A stretch of DNA of 64,000 bases from Neocallimastix lanati (nom. inval.) (lineage: Eukaryota > Neocallimastigomycota > Neocallimastigomycetes > Neocallimastigales > Neocallimastigaceae). The notes beneath the pieces were generated by a model. The model was not told where the DNA came from and made no database searches. It saw only the letters and a list, made by a program, of their open reading frames with translations. A program made the position numbers and the translations under genes. Positions 50,094 to 62,896 of this stretch are shown here, in pieces. Location: contig JACVTC010000009.1 in NCBI GenBank assembly GCA_016946835.1, positions 623,501 through 687,500 of the forward strand, in the 5' to 3' direction. The stretch's first letter is position 1. Each line of letters opens with the position of its first letter.

Positions 50094-53030
50094 TTAAATT
50101 AATTCATTTGGAACACATTGGTAGTAGAATTCATTTTGTTTTATACAGGTGGATCCTTCTTCACAACAGAAATGAGTAATTTCTGGGAATCTTTCACCAC
50201 CACATGGGTAGTAAGCCTTTGCACATTTTTCTTTATCATCTTCAACTTCCCCAGTTGGTTTTACGGTAGCTTTTGTGGTGGTGGTAGTAGTCTTCTTTGT
50301 AGTACTACTCTTCTTAGTAGTAGTGGTTGTTGTCTTCTTTGTAGTAGTTGGAGTTGGAGTTGATTCTTCTGGAAGACATAAGTTCCAATAGCTGTTACAA
50401 TAGTGACCAGCTTGACAACAATTTGGATATTCAGTTAATTTACCATTACCATTACACATATTATAGGCTTTAGCACATGTTGTTGGTTTTGGAGTAGAAG
50501 TGGTAGTAGTGGTTGTAGTCTTTTTAGTGGTAGTAGTAGTCTTTGGTTTTACTGAATTTGGAAGACATAAGTAGTAATCTGAATATTCCTTGGAACAGTA
50601 GTATCCGGATTGACAACAGTTTGGTGCATTTGGGAATAATTTTCCACCACACATATCATAGGCACCACCACATTTAGCTGGAGTTGGTTCAGCTGTTTTA
50701 GTGGTAGTGGTTGTGGTAGTAGTCCTTTTAGAAGTAGTAGTAGTTGTTGTTTTTGGTTTGACAGAGGTAGTAGTAGTAGTCTTTGGTTTCATAGATTCTG
50801 GAAGACATTGGAAGTAATCCGAGAATTGTTCGGAACAGAAGTAACCTGGTTCACAACAGTTTGGAGCATCAGGGAATAATTTACCACCACACATATCATA
50901 TGGTCCAGCACATTTTAATGGAGTTGGTTCAGCTTTTTTAGTAGTGGTAGTGGTAGTGGTAGTTGTCTTTTTGGATGTAGTGGTGGTAGTAGTGGTGGTG
51001 GTAGTAGTGGTAGTTGGTTTTGGAGAAGTGGTAGTGGTAGTAGTTGAAGTTGGTTTAGCAGAAGTAGTAGTAGTAGTAGTAGTCTTTGGTTTCATAGATT
51101 CTGGAAGACATTGGAAGTAATCAGAGAATTGTTCGGAACAGTAGTATCCTGGTTCACAACAGTTTGGAGCATCAGGGAATAATTTACCACCACACATATC
51201 AAATGGTTTAGCACATTTTACTGGTGTTGGTTCAGCTGTTTTAGTAGTGGTAGTGGTAGTGGTAGTTGTCTTTTTGGATGTAGTGGTGGTAGTGGTGGTG
51301 GTAGTGGTAGTAGTGGTAGTTGGTTTTGGAGAAGTGGTAGTGGTAGTAGTTGAAGTTGGTTTAGCAGAAGTAGTAGTAGTAGTAGTAGTCTTTGGTTTCA
51401 TAGATTCTGGAAGACATTGGAAGTAATCAGAGAATTGTTCGAAACAGTAGTATCCTGGTTCACAACAGTTTGGAGCATCAGGGAATAATTTACCACCACA
51501 CATATCAAATGGTTTAGCACATTTTACTGGTGTTGGTTCAGCTGCGTTAGTAGCATCAGTAGTAGTGGTGGTTGTCTTTTTGGAAGTAGTAGTGGTGGTG
51601 GTAGTGGTGGTAGTAGTAGTTGTAGTAGTTGTGGTTGGTTTTGGAGAAGTGGTAGTGGTTGTAGTTGAAGTTGGTTTAGCAGAAGTAGTAGTAGTAGTAG
51701 TAGTAGTAGTCTTTGGTTTCATAGATTCTGGAAGACATTGGAAGTAATCAGAGAATTGTTCGGAACAGTAGTATCCTGGTTCACAACAGTTTGGAGCATC
51801 AGGGAATAATTTACCACCACACATATCATATGGTTTAGCACATTTTACTGGAGTTGGTTCAGCTGCTTTAGTAGTAGTGGTAGTAGTTGTGGTAGTAGTG
51901 GTTGGTTTTGGAGAAGTGGTTGTAGTGGTTGTAGTGGTTGGTTTTGGAGAAGTGGTTGTAGTGGTTGTAGTGGTTGGTTTTGGAGAAGTGGTTGTAGTGG
52001 TTGTAGTGGTTGGTTTTGGAGAAGTGGTTGTAGTGGTTGTAGTGATTGGTTTTGGAGAAGTAGTTGTAGTGGTTGTAGTGGTTGTAGTAGTTTTTGATTT
52101 AGTAGTTTTTGGTTTCATAGAATTTGGAAGACATTGGAAGTAATCAGAGAATTGTTCAGAGCAGAAGTAACCTGGTTCACAACAGTTTGGAGCATCAGGG
52201 AATAATTTACCACCACACATATCATATGGTTTAGCACATTCAGATGGTTGAGGAGAACGAGTAGTGGTAGTGGTGGTAGTGGAAGCCTTTTGGGTAGTAG
52301 TAGCAGTGGAAGATGGTTTTGTGGTAGTGTAACCGTAAACAGATAAGTCAGGAACACATTGATGATATTCATCGCTTGAAGCGGAACAGGTATAACCAAT
52401 TTCACAGCAAGTTGGAGCTTCTGGCCATCTTGAACCACCACAAGGCATATAAGCCTTAGCACATTTTGGCATTTCAATACTATCAACTGGCTTACCAGTA
52501 CATTCATAGGTTACTGAACACCATCTACCACTTTCATAACCCCATTCTCCATATTCGTTTTCGAAACGAGAGCTACACTTTTTACAACAGGCATATTCTC
52601 CTTCACCTGGACATAATTTTGCAGCAACGCTACCAATAACTTTATTATTATTATAATTATTATTATTATTATTGTTATTATTATTATAATAAATTATTTT
52701 TATAAATGAAAATTTAATAATATATTGAAATATATATATACATATAAAATATTTATTAGTTCAATAATTATATACTTTTTTAAATAATATAAATATTTTT
52801 TATTTTGACTAATTTTTTTTTTGTAAATTTTTAAAATTTTTAAAAATTATTTAAAAGTAATATATTCATTGACAATTACTTAGTTCAAGAAGTAATTTTA
52901 TAAATTTTTTATTAAAATTAATATTTTTATTATAATATTATTATTGTTACAAAATCATTTATATTATAAATAACATTTTAATTTTTATTTATAAAGACTT
53001 ACATAAAGCTAACACAGTATTAAACTTCAT
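50094..53030 (-). CDS. Secreted scaffold-like protein: one dockerin and nine CBM1-like modules
   Basis: Exon 1 is 53003-53030 (28 nt, GTAAGT donor). The intron of 363 bp is phase 1. Exon 2 is 50094-52639. The joined 857 aa start MKFNTVLALFIGSVAAKLCP, a good signal peptide. Residues about 19-58 form one dockerin-like module (CPGEGEYACCKKC, WGYESGRWCSVTYEC). Nine six-Cys modules follow (CGG..FPDAPNCCEPGYYC..YFQCLP), separated by Thr/Pro/Lys linkers (SPKPTTTTTTT). Modules 2-6 are nearly identical, showing recent unequal exchange; the eighth is the CNGNG type, and the last (FPEITHFCCEEG) resembles the end module of the CotH genes. There is no catalytic domain. It probably docks on the cellulosome and brings many carbohydrate-binding sites to the wall. 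The start is placed upstream of the Met in EMPKCAK because the dockerin and signal peptide read through to it. Confidence 0.9.
50700..52240 (-). repeat. Tandem coding repeat of CBM1-like module plus Thr linker
   Basis: Units of about 270-330 bp (module plus linker) recur at near identity, with GGTTCACAACAGTTTGGAGC on the plus strand marking each. Linker lengths differ by ACT/ACC codon number. Near 51900-52070 a 42-bp linker unit (SPKPTTTTTTT plus Thr codons) is itself repeated five times. Confidence 0.85.
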
Positions 53031-56000
53031 TTTTTTTATTTATATATTTCTTTTTGTTTATTATTCAATAAATTATTGTTTTAATTTTTTATACAACTTA
53101 TTTTTATCGTATCAATAAAACGTTTATAAATTTTTTTTTTTTTATAAAGTGATTATTTATATTAAAGATATACTAAATAAATTCTTCTATGATTAAATAA
53201 ATAAAAAAAAGATATTTATCTAATTATTTAATAATAATATTTATATCTATATTAAAGAAAAAAAATATCTTTAATTATATTCTTTTAATAATAATAATAA
53301 TAATTTATTATTATTAAGAATTATATTATTAATTTTTTTTTTACCCAAAGCTGAAAGATATATAAATATTTTTTTGGAAAATTTATTAGCTTTATATATG
53401 AATTTTTTTTATTATTATTTATTGTAATTTATTACATTATAATTTAATTATTTTTTTTTATATATTTTTTTTCCTTCTATATAATAATAATAGTTTTAAA
53501 AAATTTAATATTATATATTAAATTTAATATTATATTTATATATATTTTTTTTTTATTTTTATTTTCTTTATTATTGTTACACTAAGCCCTTCAAAATTGG
53601 AAATTCTTAAATATTAAAAAATAAAATAAAATAAAAATTTAAATAAATAAATAAATAAATAATTATAAATTAAATAAATATAAATTAAATAAATATAAAA
53701 TCAAAATAAAAAAAAAAAATTTTATTATTCCTTTTTTTTTTTTTATGTATATATATAATATTTAATCTAAATATTAAACATTAATATTTCTTTTATTCTT
53801 TTTTTTTAATTTATAGATACTATTATAATACTTTAAATAATATTAAAATAAAAAATTAATAAAAAAAAAAAAATTTAACTTTGAAATTCCAATTTTAGCC
53901 TATAATCCAACTACAAGAAAAAAAAAAAAAGATTTTTTTTATTATAATTATAATTATAATTTTAATAATTATTAAAAAAAAATAGTAATACTAATACTAA
54001 TAATAATAATTACTATTATTATTATTATTATTATTATATAATATATAAAAACAAATCAAAATTAAAAACAAAATACATAATAAAATTATAATAATTAAAA
54101 TTATAATTATAATTATATAAAGAAATAAATATATAAAAAAGAATTTTAAATTTTATAATTATTAAAGTTTGATAGGAATAAATAAAGAAAAAAAAAATAG
54201 ATTAAATATTATATATATTTAATATAAATATCATAATATATCTTAAAGAATACAAATAATCTTTTTTTTTTTTTTTTAATTTAACCTTCTTACTAAATTA
54301 AAAAATAAGAATAAAAACTTTAATTACTATTCTATTCGTTCAATCATTTAAAAAAAAAATGAATGAATGAAAATAAAAATTGAATAAAATTTTCATTTAT
54401 TTATTTCTTTTTTTTATTCTTTTTATAACAAAATATGACAGAGGTTAAGGTGATAATGGTGGGGAGTGATTTATCTTATTGTATAGGTTAACTCAATCTA
54501 TTCACATTACAAAGTCGTACAAATAATATTCACTTATTTTAATAATATTTTAATATTTTAATAATGGAATGTCAATGATGTTCATCAAAATTATTAACAA
54601 ACAAAAAAATAAAAACAATAATTAAAATAAATTTTATTATATATAAAGTATAATAAATAAGAATTTTGATTTTTTATATTATTTTATTATTATTTTTTTT
54701 TTCTATTCATATATTCATGTCCATATGATTTTATTTCATTTTATATACAATAATTAAATATTGAATTAAATAATGGATTAAATAGTTTAAAAGAAAAAAG
54801 AAAAAAAAAACTTTATAATTAATATTATAATCAAACCATTAATTATTAATAATAAATACTAAATATTAAAAGTTTGATAATAATTAATCAAAAGTTTGAT
54901 AATAATTAATAATTATTAATTAATAATTTTTTTTATATATATACTTGAGTAGATCAAATTTTTTTATAATCAATTTATACAAAATAAAATTTTTTTTTTA
55001 ATTAAAGACTTTCTTTTCTTTTTTTCTTTTTTCTTTTTATGTTAATTATTAATATATGAAAATAGTAAAATTATAAAATTAAAAAAATTATAAAAACCTT
55101 TATTTTTTTTTAAAAAATGTTTTTTTTTTCTGATTATTTATTATTCAATTATTATTTTATTTTTTTTATATTTATTATTATTATTATTTTTTAAAAATGT
55201 TATTTTTCTGATTATTTATTATTCAATTATTATTTGATTTATTTTATATTTAATATTATTATTAAAGTTATATATAGCTATTTTTATTATAACTCCTTAT
55301 TTAGATTTTTTTTTTATATATCCTTTAATTACATTGTTGTTTTTATTTCTTTTATATATTATAAATTTTATAATAAAAATTTCATATTTATTAAGGTTTC
55401 TACTAATACAATAATAATATAATTAGAAGAAAATTTTTAATTATAATTGTATAGTATAATTGTATAGAAATAAGAAATATATAATTATAAGAAATACATA
55501 TATAATTATATAATAAGAAATGCATAATTAAATAAAAAGAAATAAATCATCATAAGAAATAAATATAATAAATACATATAATAATAAATTATTCTGTAAT
55601 AAGAAATTTATCTAATTTTATTATTTATATTTAAAGAATTTATCCTTAATAAAATTTAAAGTTGGTTATACAAACTTTAATTAATATGATTATACAATTT
55701 TCTTTTTTTTTAATTTAATTTAAATTTTATTTTTTACTTTTTTAAACGAACTAATGTTAAATGTATATTAAATTTTATATATATTAAATTAAATATATAT
55801 TAAACAAAATAATTTTAAATGATAATAAACTTTAATGATTATTAAAAATTTATTGGAACTGTTTTATTATACAAAAAAAAAAAAGTTAATTGAATCCATT
55901 GGACCAATGAAATGGCTGTAACTTTGTTTACTATTGTTGATGTTTAGTGGACTTTCTTTAAAAATAATAAAAAATAAATTAAAAACTTTAAATAATATGA

Positions 56001-56350
56001 TAATTGAAAAAATTATAAAAAAAAATTAGAAATTAGAAATAGATAAGAAATAACAATAACAATTTTTTTTTTAACAATTGTGTATTATTATTAAAATGTA
56101 TGAAAAATAAGCTTCAAATGTATTGAAACATATTGTAATATAAATAATGTATAAGCCACAATGTATTAATATAAAAGCATTTTAATTTAGAATAATTAAG
56201 TGCCAGTAACTCTTTATCATAAAATATATTAATAAAATTGACATAATTATAAACCATAAATGGATCAATAAATGAGAAAAAAAAAAAAAAAAAGAGAAAA
56301 TTAAGAGAATTAAAAAAAAAAATACATATATATAGATATAAAAAAAATAA
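53031..56350. other. AT-rich intergenic region, left part
   Basis: No gene was recognised. It contains AAT/ATT arrays and many T/A runs. A modest GC-richer patch at 54430-54530 (GGTTAAGGTGATAATGGTGG) and another at 55885-55955 (CCATTGGACCAATGAAATGG, which holds CCAAT on both strands) have no identified role. Confidence 0.55.
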
Positions 56351-56354
56351 AGAA

Positions 56355-56548
56355 TTAAATATAAAAATAAATAATAAAATATAAAAATAAAGAATAAAAT
56401 ATAAAAATAAAGAATAAAATATAAAAATAAAGAATAAAATATAAAAATAAAGAATAAAATATAAAAATAAATAATAAAATATAAAAATAAAGAATAAAAT
56501 ATAAAAATAAATAATAAAATATAAAAATAAATAATAAAATATAAAAAA
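56355..56548. repeat. Tandem array of a 20-bp unit, about ten copies
   Basis: The unit ATAAAAATAAAGAATAAAAT (with AAT variants of AAG) repeats at a fixed 20-bp period. A 70-codon minus frame across it (FYILLFIFIFY) is a by-product. Confidence 0.85.
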
Positions 56549-56565
56549 AAGTTAATACTATTTTC

Positions 56566-56597
<32 letters not shown>

Positions 56598-57236
56598 TTA
56601 TTCACTATTCTTTTATAGTATATAATGGATATAAAAGAAATATTATTAATTGTAAAAGAAGGTTACTTTCAACCTATTTTTACTTTATTTGAATAAGAAA
56701 TAAAAAATAAATATATAAATAAAAGTCAATTAAAAGAAATATATGGATATAATAAATAAATGAATATATATATATATAATTTAATATTTAAATATAAAAT
56801 AGCAGAGGAAAAAAGAAAAAGCTTTAAATGAAAAATAATAATAATAATAATAATAAGTTAAAGGTTTATAAAATAAATAGCTAACCTATAAGAAGTAAAA
56901 ATAAAAAAAAAAATAAAAATAAAATAAAATAAAGTATTTATTAAAATTATATAAAACGAAGCAAAACAAGACAAAACAAAAAAGATGAAATTTTAATACT
57001 TTTAAATAAAAAATTTAAAAAAAGTGAAACATTAATTTTAAATTGATAAAAAGGATTTTTTTTTTTCTTTTTTATATTTTATTTTCCTTTTTTTTTAAAA
57101 TAAAAAAAAAAAATTATCAATATTTTTAAAATTTAATATAAAATCTTTTAATATACAAACTATAATAATTAAATAATTAAATAATCGAATAATTAAATAA
57201 TAATAAAATAATCGAATAATTAAATAATAATAAAAG

Positions 57237-58015
57237 TATTTATTAATATATTAATAAATAATAATAATAAATAATAAATAATAAATAATAAATAATAAAT
57301 AATAAATAATAAATAATAAATAATTGAATATTAAATAATAAATAATAAATAATAAATAATAAATAATTGAATATTAAATAATAAATAATAAATAATAAAT
57401 AATAAATAATAAATAATAAATAATTGAATATTAAATAATAAATAATAAATAATAAATAATAAATAATAAATAATTAAATAATAAATAATAAATATTAAAT
57501 ATTAAATAATAAATAATTGAATATTAAATAATAAATAATAAATAATAAATAATAAATAATAAATAATAAATAATTGAATATTAAATAATAAATAATAAAT
57601 AATAAATAATAAATAATAAATAATTAAATAATAAATATTAAATATTAAATATTAAATAATAAATAATAAATAATAAATAATAAATAATAAATAATAAATA
57701 ATAAATAATAAATAATAAATAATAAATAATTGAATAATAAATAATAAATAATAAATAATAAATAATAAATAATAAATAATAAATAATTGAATAATAAATA
57801 ATAAATAATAAATAATAAATAATAAATAATAAATAATAAATAATAAATAATAAATAATAAATAATAAATAATAAATAATAAATAATAAATAATAAATAAT
57901 AAATAATAATAAATAATAAATAATTAAATAATTAAATAATTAAATAATAAATAATAAATAATAAATAATAAATAATAAATAATAAATAATAAATATTAAA
58001 TATTATTAAAAGTTA
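57237..58015. repeat. Long AATAAATAATAAATA satellite-like array
   Basis: About 780 bp made of a 7-bp unit (AAATAAT), interrupted at intervals by TTGAATATT or TTAAATAA spacers. The spacer recurs about every 65-110 bp, giving a higher-order pattern. It is the longest tandem array in the window. Confidence 0.85.
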
Positions 58016-58260
58016 AATATTAAATATTATTAAATATTATTAAATATTAATTTACTTGTTATTAAATTTATTTAATATTAATTTATTTTATTATTAAATA
58101 TTAATTGATTTTATTATTGTTTTATTTTTATTTTTATTTTTCTTTTTCTTTTTTTTCTTTTTTTTTTTTTTTATTAAAATGTTATACAATCTAATATAAA
58201 ATAATTAATAATAAGTTTAATAATTAGTAAGTTTAATAATTAATAAGTTTAACTTTTTTT

Positions 58261-58292
<32 letters not shown>

Positions 58293-59531
58293 TTTTTTAA
58301 ATGCATAAATTTGAGATGAAAAGAAATTTTTTTTTTTATCTGACTAATAATTAATAGAGAAAACATTTTATGCTATTGTAAATTAATGTTTATATATAAA
58401 TATTTTAATTATTTATATTATTTAATTATTTACTATTTAATACTATTTAATAATATACCTTTAATATTTAATAATATAATTATTAACAACTACCTTTAAT
58501 TAGTTACTCAACATATCATTTATTATTTAATTTGTCCATACTTATTTTTTATATAATGAATATTATATAATAATTATAATATAACTAATATAGTAAATTA
58601 TAATTTTTATAATTTATAAATATATATGAACTTTTTTATATTTATTTATTTATTTATTTTATTATTTTATTATTTATTTATTTATTTTATATTTTATTAT
58701 TTTTAATGTTAATTTTTATTTTTTTATTTTTTTAAATTCTATTATTTCTAACATTTTAATTATTATTATTTTATTTTATTTTATTAAAAATTTTTTTTAT
58801 TACTTAATATATTTAATTCTATTTTAAATATTATTTATAGTTTTTTTTTATTTTACATTCTATTTTATATTATTATAATTTTTAATAGTTTTTTTCTTTA
58901 AATTTTAAATTATTATTAGTTTTTTAATTCTTTACAGTTAAAAAAATAAATATTATTATTAAATATATTTATAATATCACTGATAATTTATAATTAAATG
59001 TAATAAATAGTATAATATTTTACAATAGTTTTTTTTTTTTTTTTTAATCGATTATTAATTTCATATATTATACGAAATTAATAATTAAAAAAAAAAAAAA
59101 AAAAAAAAAAATAAATATTAATATAGAGTATATATTGATATAAATATAAATAAATAATTTATATTAAAAATTAATAATTGATTATATAAATATTAATAAA
59201 TAAAGATAATTATTGAGGATGATAAAAATAATATTATTATTAAATTTGATATATTTCAATACTAATTTTATGAATATAATTATTTTAATATATTTTTTTT
59301 TGTTGTTACTGTTTTAAATAGGATATATTTATAATTTTATAGAATAATTTAATTAAAAAAAAAATTTTTTTTTATAAATTTTTAATAGTATTAGTGTAAA
59401 GTTAAATATATATATATAAGCCTGCTTACATAATTGAAAATTTTTAATATAGTTTGGATATTTTTTTTTATATTATTTTTTTTATATTATTTTTTTTTTT
59501 TTCTCAATTTTTTTTTTTTATCTTGATATTA
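58016..59531. other. AT-rich spacer downstream of the third CotH gene
   Basis: TTTTA and TAAT tracts, T runs and the hairpin at 59031-59112. No coding or RNA gene was recognised. Confidence 0.55.
59031..59112. repeat. Long AT-rich perfect-core hairpin
   Basis: A T run then AATCGATTATTAATTTC, an 11-nt loop, and GAAATTAATAATT followed by a long A run. The core ATTATTAATTTC/GAAATTAATAAT pairs perfectly, and the T and A runs can extend the stem to about 30 bp. It lies about 420 bp downstream of the last CotH gene's stop codon. Confidence 0.6.
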
Positions 59532-62500
59532 TTAAAGTTCATCTGGTACACATTGGAAGTAATACTTATTTTGTTCTACACAGGTGGATCCCTTTTCACA
59601 ACAGCCTGGGGCATCTGGGAAGCGTTCCCCTCCACATGGATAGTAGGCTCTGGCACATTCACCGGTGGTTGGTTCTGCGGCGGCAGTAGTGGTCTCTGGT
59701 TTCTTGGTTACTGTGGTGGTTGTAGTGGTAGCGGCAGCAGCAGTTGTTTTCTTAACTTTAGTGGCTGTAGTGGTAGTGGTAGTAGTAGTGGTAGTTGTTT
59801 TCTTAACTTTTGTGGTTGTAGTAGTATTGGTAGTGGTTTGTTGATGGGGTTGTGGTTGTGGTTGTGGTTGTGGACCAGCTGGAAGACACATATTCCAATA
59901 GTTATTACAGTAGAAACCTTCAGTACAACAGTTTGGAGCGTTCCATAATCGACCATTACCATTACAGCTTTGGAATGGACCGGCACAATTATCTTGAGCT
60001 GGTTTAGTTGGTTCTGGTGCTTTAGTGGTAGTAGTAGTAGTAGTAGTAGTAGTAGTTTTTGGTTTAACAGTAGTAGTAGTAGTGGTTGTAGTAGTTTTTG
60101 GTTTAACAGTAGTAGTAGTAGTAGTATTTGGTTTAACAGTAGTAGTAGTAGTAGTATTTGGTTTAACAGTAGTAGTAGTGGTTGTAGTAGTTTTTGGTTT
60201 AACAGTAGTAGTAGTAGTAGTATTTGGTTTAACAGTAGTAGTAGTGGTTGTAGTAGTTTTTGGTTTAACAGTAGTAGTAGTAGTAGTAGTAGTAGTTTTT
60301 GGTTTAACAGTAGTAGTAGTGGTTGTAGTAGTTTTTGGTTTAACAGTAGTAGTAGTAGTAGTAGTAGTAGTTTTTGGTTTAACAGTGGTAGTTGTAGTGG
60401 TAGTTGTAGTAGTAGTAGTAGTGGTGGTGGTAGTTGTAGTAGTTTTTGGTTTAATAGTGGTAGTTGTAGTAGTAGTAGTGGTGGTGGTGGTGGTAGTTGT
60501 AGTTAAATTATCTTGTTGTTGATTTTTACAGGTATATGGAATAGAACACCAGCTACCATTTTCGATACCCCAATCTTCAGTATCCGTGTATAAAACATTG
60601 CATTCCTGACAGCAAGGATATTCACCACCACTTGGACAAAGTTGAAGATCAGTGATACCACACCATTCATCATTCTCTACACCGTACCAACGACCGGCAG
60701 TCTTTGAATAGTAAATAAGTTCGGTGGATCTTAATTTACAGCAGTCATATCCGTAATCCTTGGCCCAGCATTCATCCATGGTATCTTCAAAGAGACACCA
60801 TTCTCCACCTTCAATACCCCATTGACCAACAACATCGGTGGTAACAAGAGGAGTGGAATCGAAAAGACAACAGTTGTAACCGGAATTGTGGCAACCTCCA
60901 TTCTTTTCTTCATAGGTCACCGTTTCAATCTTATAATCCGGTTGACCCAAGTATTCCTTAGCGTAGGAACAGTCCACGTCATACTTTTCACAAACAAATT
61001 TGAATCTTTCGATCATCCATTGCTTTAACCCAAGAATATAATCTTCATTATAGGTGGAATCACTGGTGTACTTTCTGAGTTTAATCGTGGTAAATTCAGA
61101 ATTTTTTAAGAAATCGTCATAGGTGAAATAATCTTCAATCTTAATGTTGACACGTTTAATTCTACCTGGAAGATTACCATCAGCATCTGGAGTACGATCC
61201 TTCTTTATGTAGGAGGCAAGAAATTCTTTTAATTCATCAATACGTGGAATTAATTTCTTGGGATTGAAGGCCTTCTTCATAATGTCTTCCATGTAACCGA
61301 CGAGTTCCTTATTTTCATCCTTTAAATTAAGAATTTCAAAGAGGGGATTGGTTCCATCATAAATTTCTTGAGTGAAGGTTCGACGCGTATTGGAATCCTT
61401 GTAGGCTCCAAATTCACTGTCAAAATCGTAGAGTAGAGGAATCCAAATATCATTGCCGGAGGTGGTATCATGGTACATGTAAAGCACACTGTTATGCGCA
61501 TTGGTAACATGGTCCCATGAACCAAATAAATATTTTAAGGCTTGCCATTTCATGAAGGTCTTCACATCAAAGAATTCTTCCAACTCCTTTCTGGTTTTGG
61601 TTTTAGCTAAACGATCTTGGAATTTTTTGAAGTCAATGTCGTCGGTAATTTCATCATCATCATTAATACAATTGAAAAATTCATTATCCCCGTAACTTCG
61701 GTCACAGGTGTAGAGATGAGTGGTCGACTTCTCTCCAAAGACGGCTTCAATCCATTGGGACTTGAAGGCATCTCTCATGGAGAAGAGACCCATATACTTC
61801 TTATTGAAGTAGACATTGGCAAAATTAGAGGAAAGGGAAGGTAATTCCACTACATTACAAATATCATAGGCTAATTTTTCTCGAAGGAAGGAAGGATCAA
61901 CGGCTTCCGAACGAAGACGAAGTTGTTTCCTTTCAAAGAGCTCCCCCTTCTTAATTTTAATATTGTAACCAAGCTTTTCAAAATTTCTAGTGTATTTACC
62001 ACCAACAGTAAATTTAATTTTTGGAACCTCGGTAACTTCACTAAAAAAAAAAAATAAAAAATAAAAAAAATAAAAATAAAAATAAATAATAATAATAATA
62101 ATAATGGAAGTAAGAATAAAAAAAAAAATAGGTATTAGAATAAGTATTAGAAAATTGAAAATATATGAATAAATTAAAAATGAGAAAAAAAAAATAATAT
62201 ATAAAAAATTATATATATTATTTATATATATATATATAAATAATAAAATATAAAAATTAAAAAAATTTATTATTTACCCTTCAATATCGAAAGACATTCC
62301 AGCTTCTCCAATTTCATAATCTGGAAGTTTAATTAATCCATAACCAGTGGATAATATTTCTTCCAAAGTCAGATTGGTATTTCTGGTCACAATACCTTCA
62401 AAATCAGATAAGGTAAGTTTACCCTTTTCAATTAAGGCTAAATCCTTTGTTGAGAGATCTTCCTTACGAATTAATTCATTGATCATAGCTTTATTCATCA

Positions 62501-62896
62501 CGGAATCAAGGTTAACCCATGGAGCCGTGTAACAATCCTCATTTCTCGTAAGATATCTGGTATTCATATCACGTTCACATTGATATCTTAAAAAGAAATT
62601 TTTGAAATCTTCTTCCTCGGCTTTTACGGTAAGCGTTGGTATCTTAAAATCGGTTTTTTCAAAGAGCTCAGCTCTCTTCACATCACCAAAGAACTTGTCC
62701 TTGGCTAAAGTAGTACCAATGACTATTTTTTTTTTTTTTAAAAAAAAAAAAAAATAGATATATATATATATAAATATATATAAAAAAAATTAATATCTAT
62801 ATAATAATAGAAATAGTATATATATAAATATTATTTACTAATTTTAACTATTTGAAACTTACTTAAAGATAAAATAGAAAGTTTTTTAATAAACAT
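59532..62896 (-). CDS. CotH-kinase protein with three dockerins, VKPK-Thr repeats and two CBM1-like modules
   Basis: Exons 62863-62896, 62278-62722 and 59532-62040 join in frame to 995 aa. Exon 1 is 34 nt (MFIKKLSILSL, GTAAGT donor); the signal peptide ends IIGTTLA. Intron 1 (140 bp) is phase 1 and intron 2 (237 bp) cuts the same Gly codon as in the paralogues. The CotH domain (about 25-540) keeps MRDAFK near 248 and WIPLLYDFDSEFG near 359-371. Dockerins at about 541-665 show YNCC, GIEGGEWC, YDCC, GVENDEWC, YPCC and GIENGSWC. A linker of a dozen VKPK/VKPN-(Thr)n units follows, then a CNGNG-type module (CAGPFQSC...CLP), a PQPQPQ and Thr stretch, and a final module (CARAYYPCGGERFPDAPGCC...QCVP). 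It is more diverged from the two left copies than they are from each other. Likely secreted and cellulosome-docked; the kinase target is unknown. Confidence 0.92.
60030..60500 (-). repeat. Coding repeat: VKPK plus Thr-run linker
   Basis: On the plus strand TTTTTGGTTTAACAGTAGTA units recur about a dozen times with variable numbers of GTA/GTG. On the minus strand they encode VKPK or VKPN followed by six to nineteen Thr. Repeat number is likely to vary between alleles. Antisense frames of poly-Val and Ser/Phe are by-products. Confidence 0.85.

Noticed and set aside
57237-58015. CRISPR array
   Set aside because: Units are 7-bp AT repeats without unique spacers, in a eukaryotic genome.
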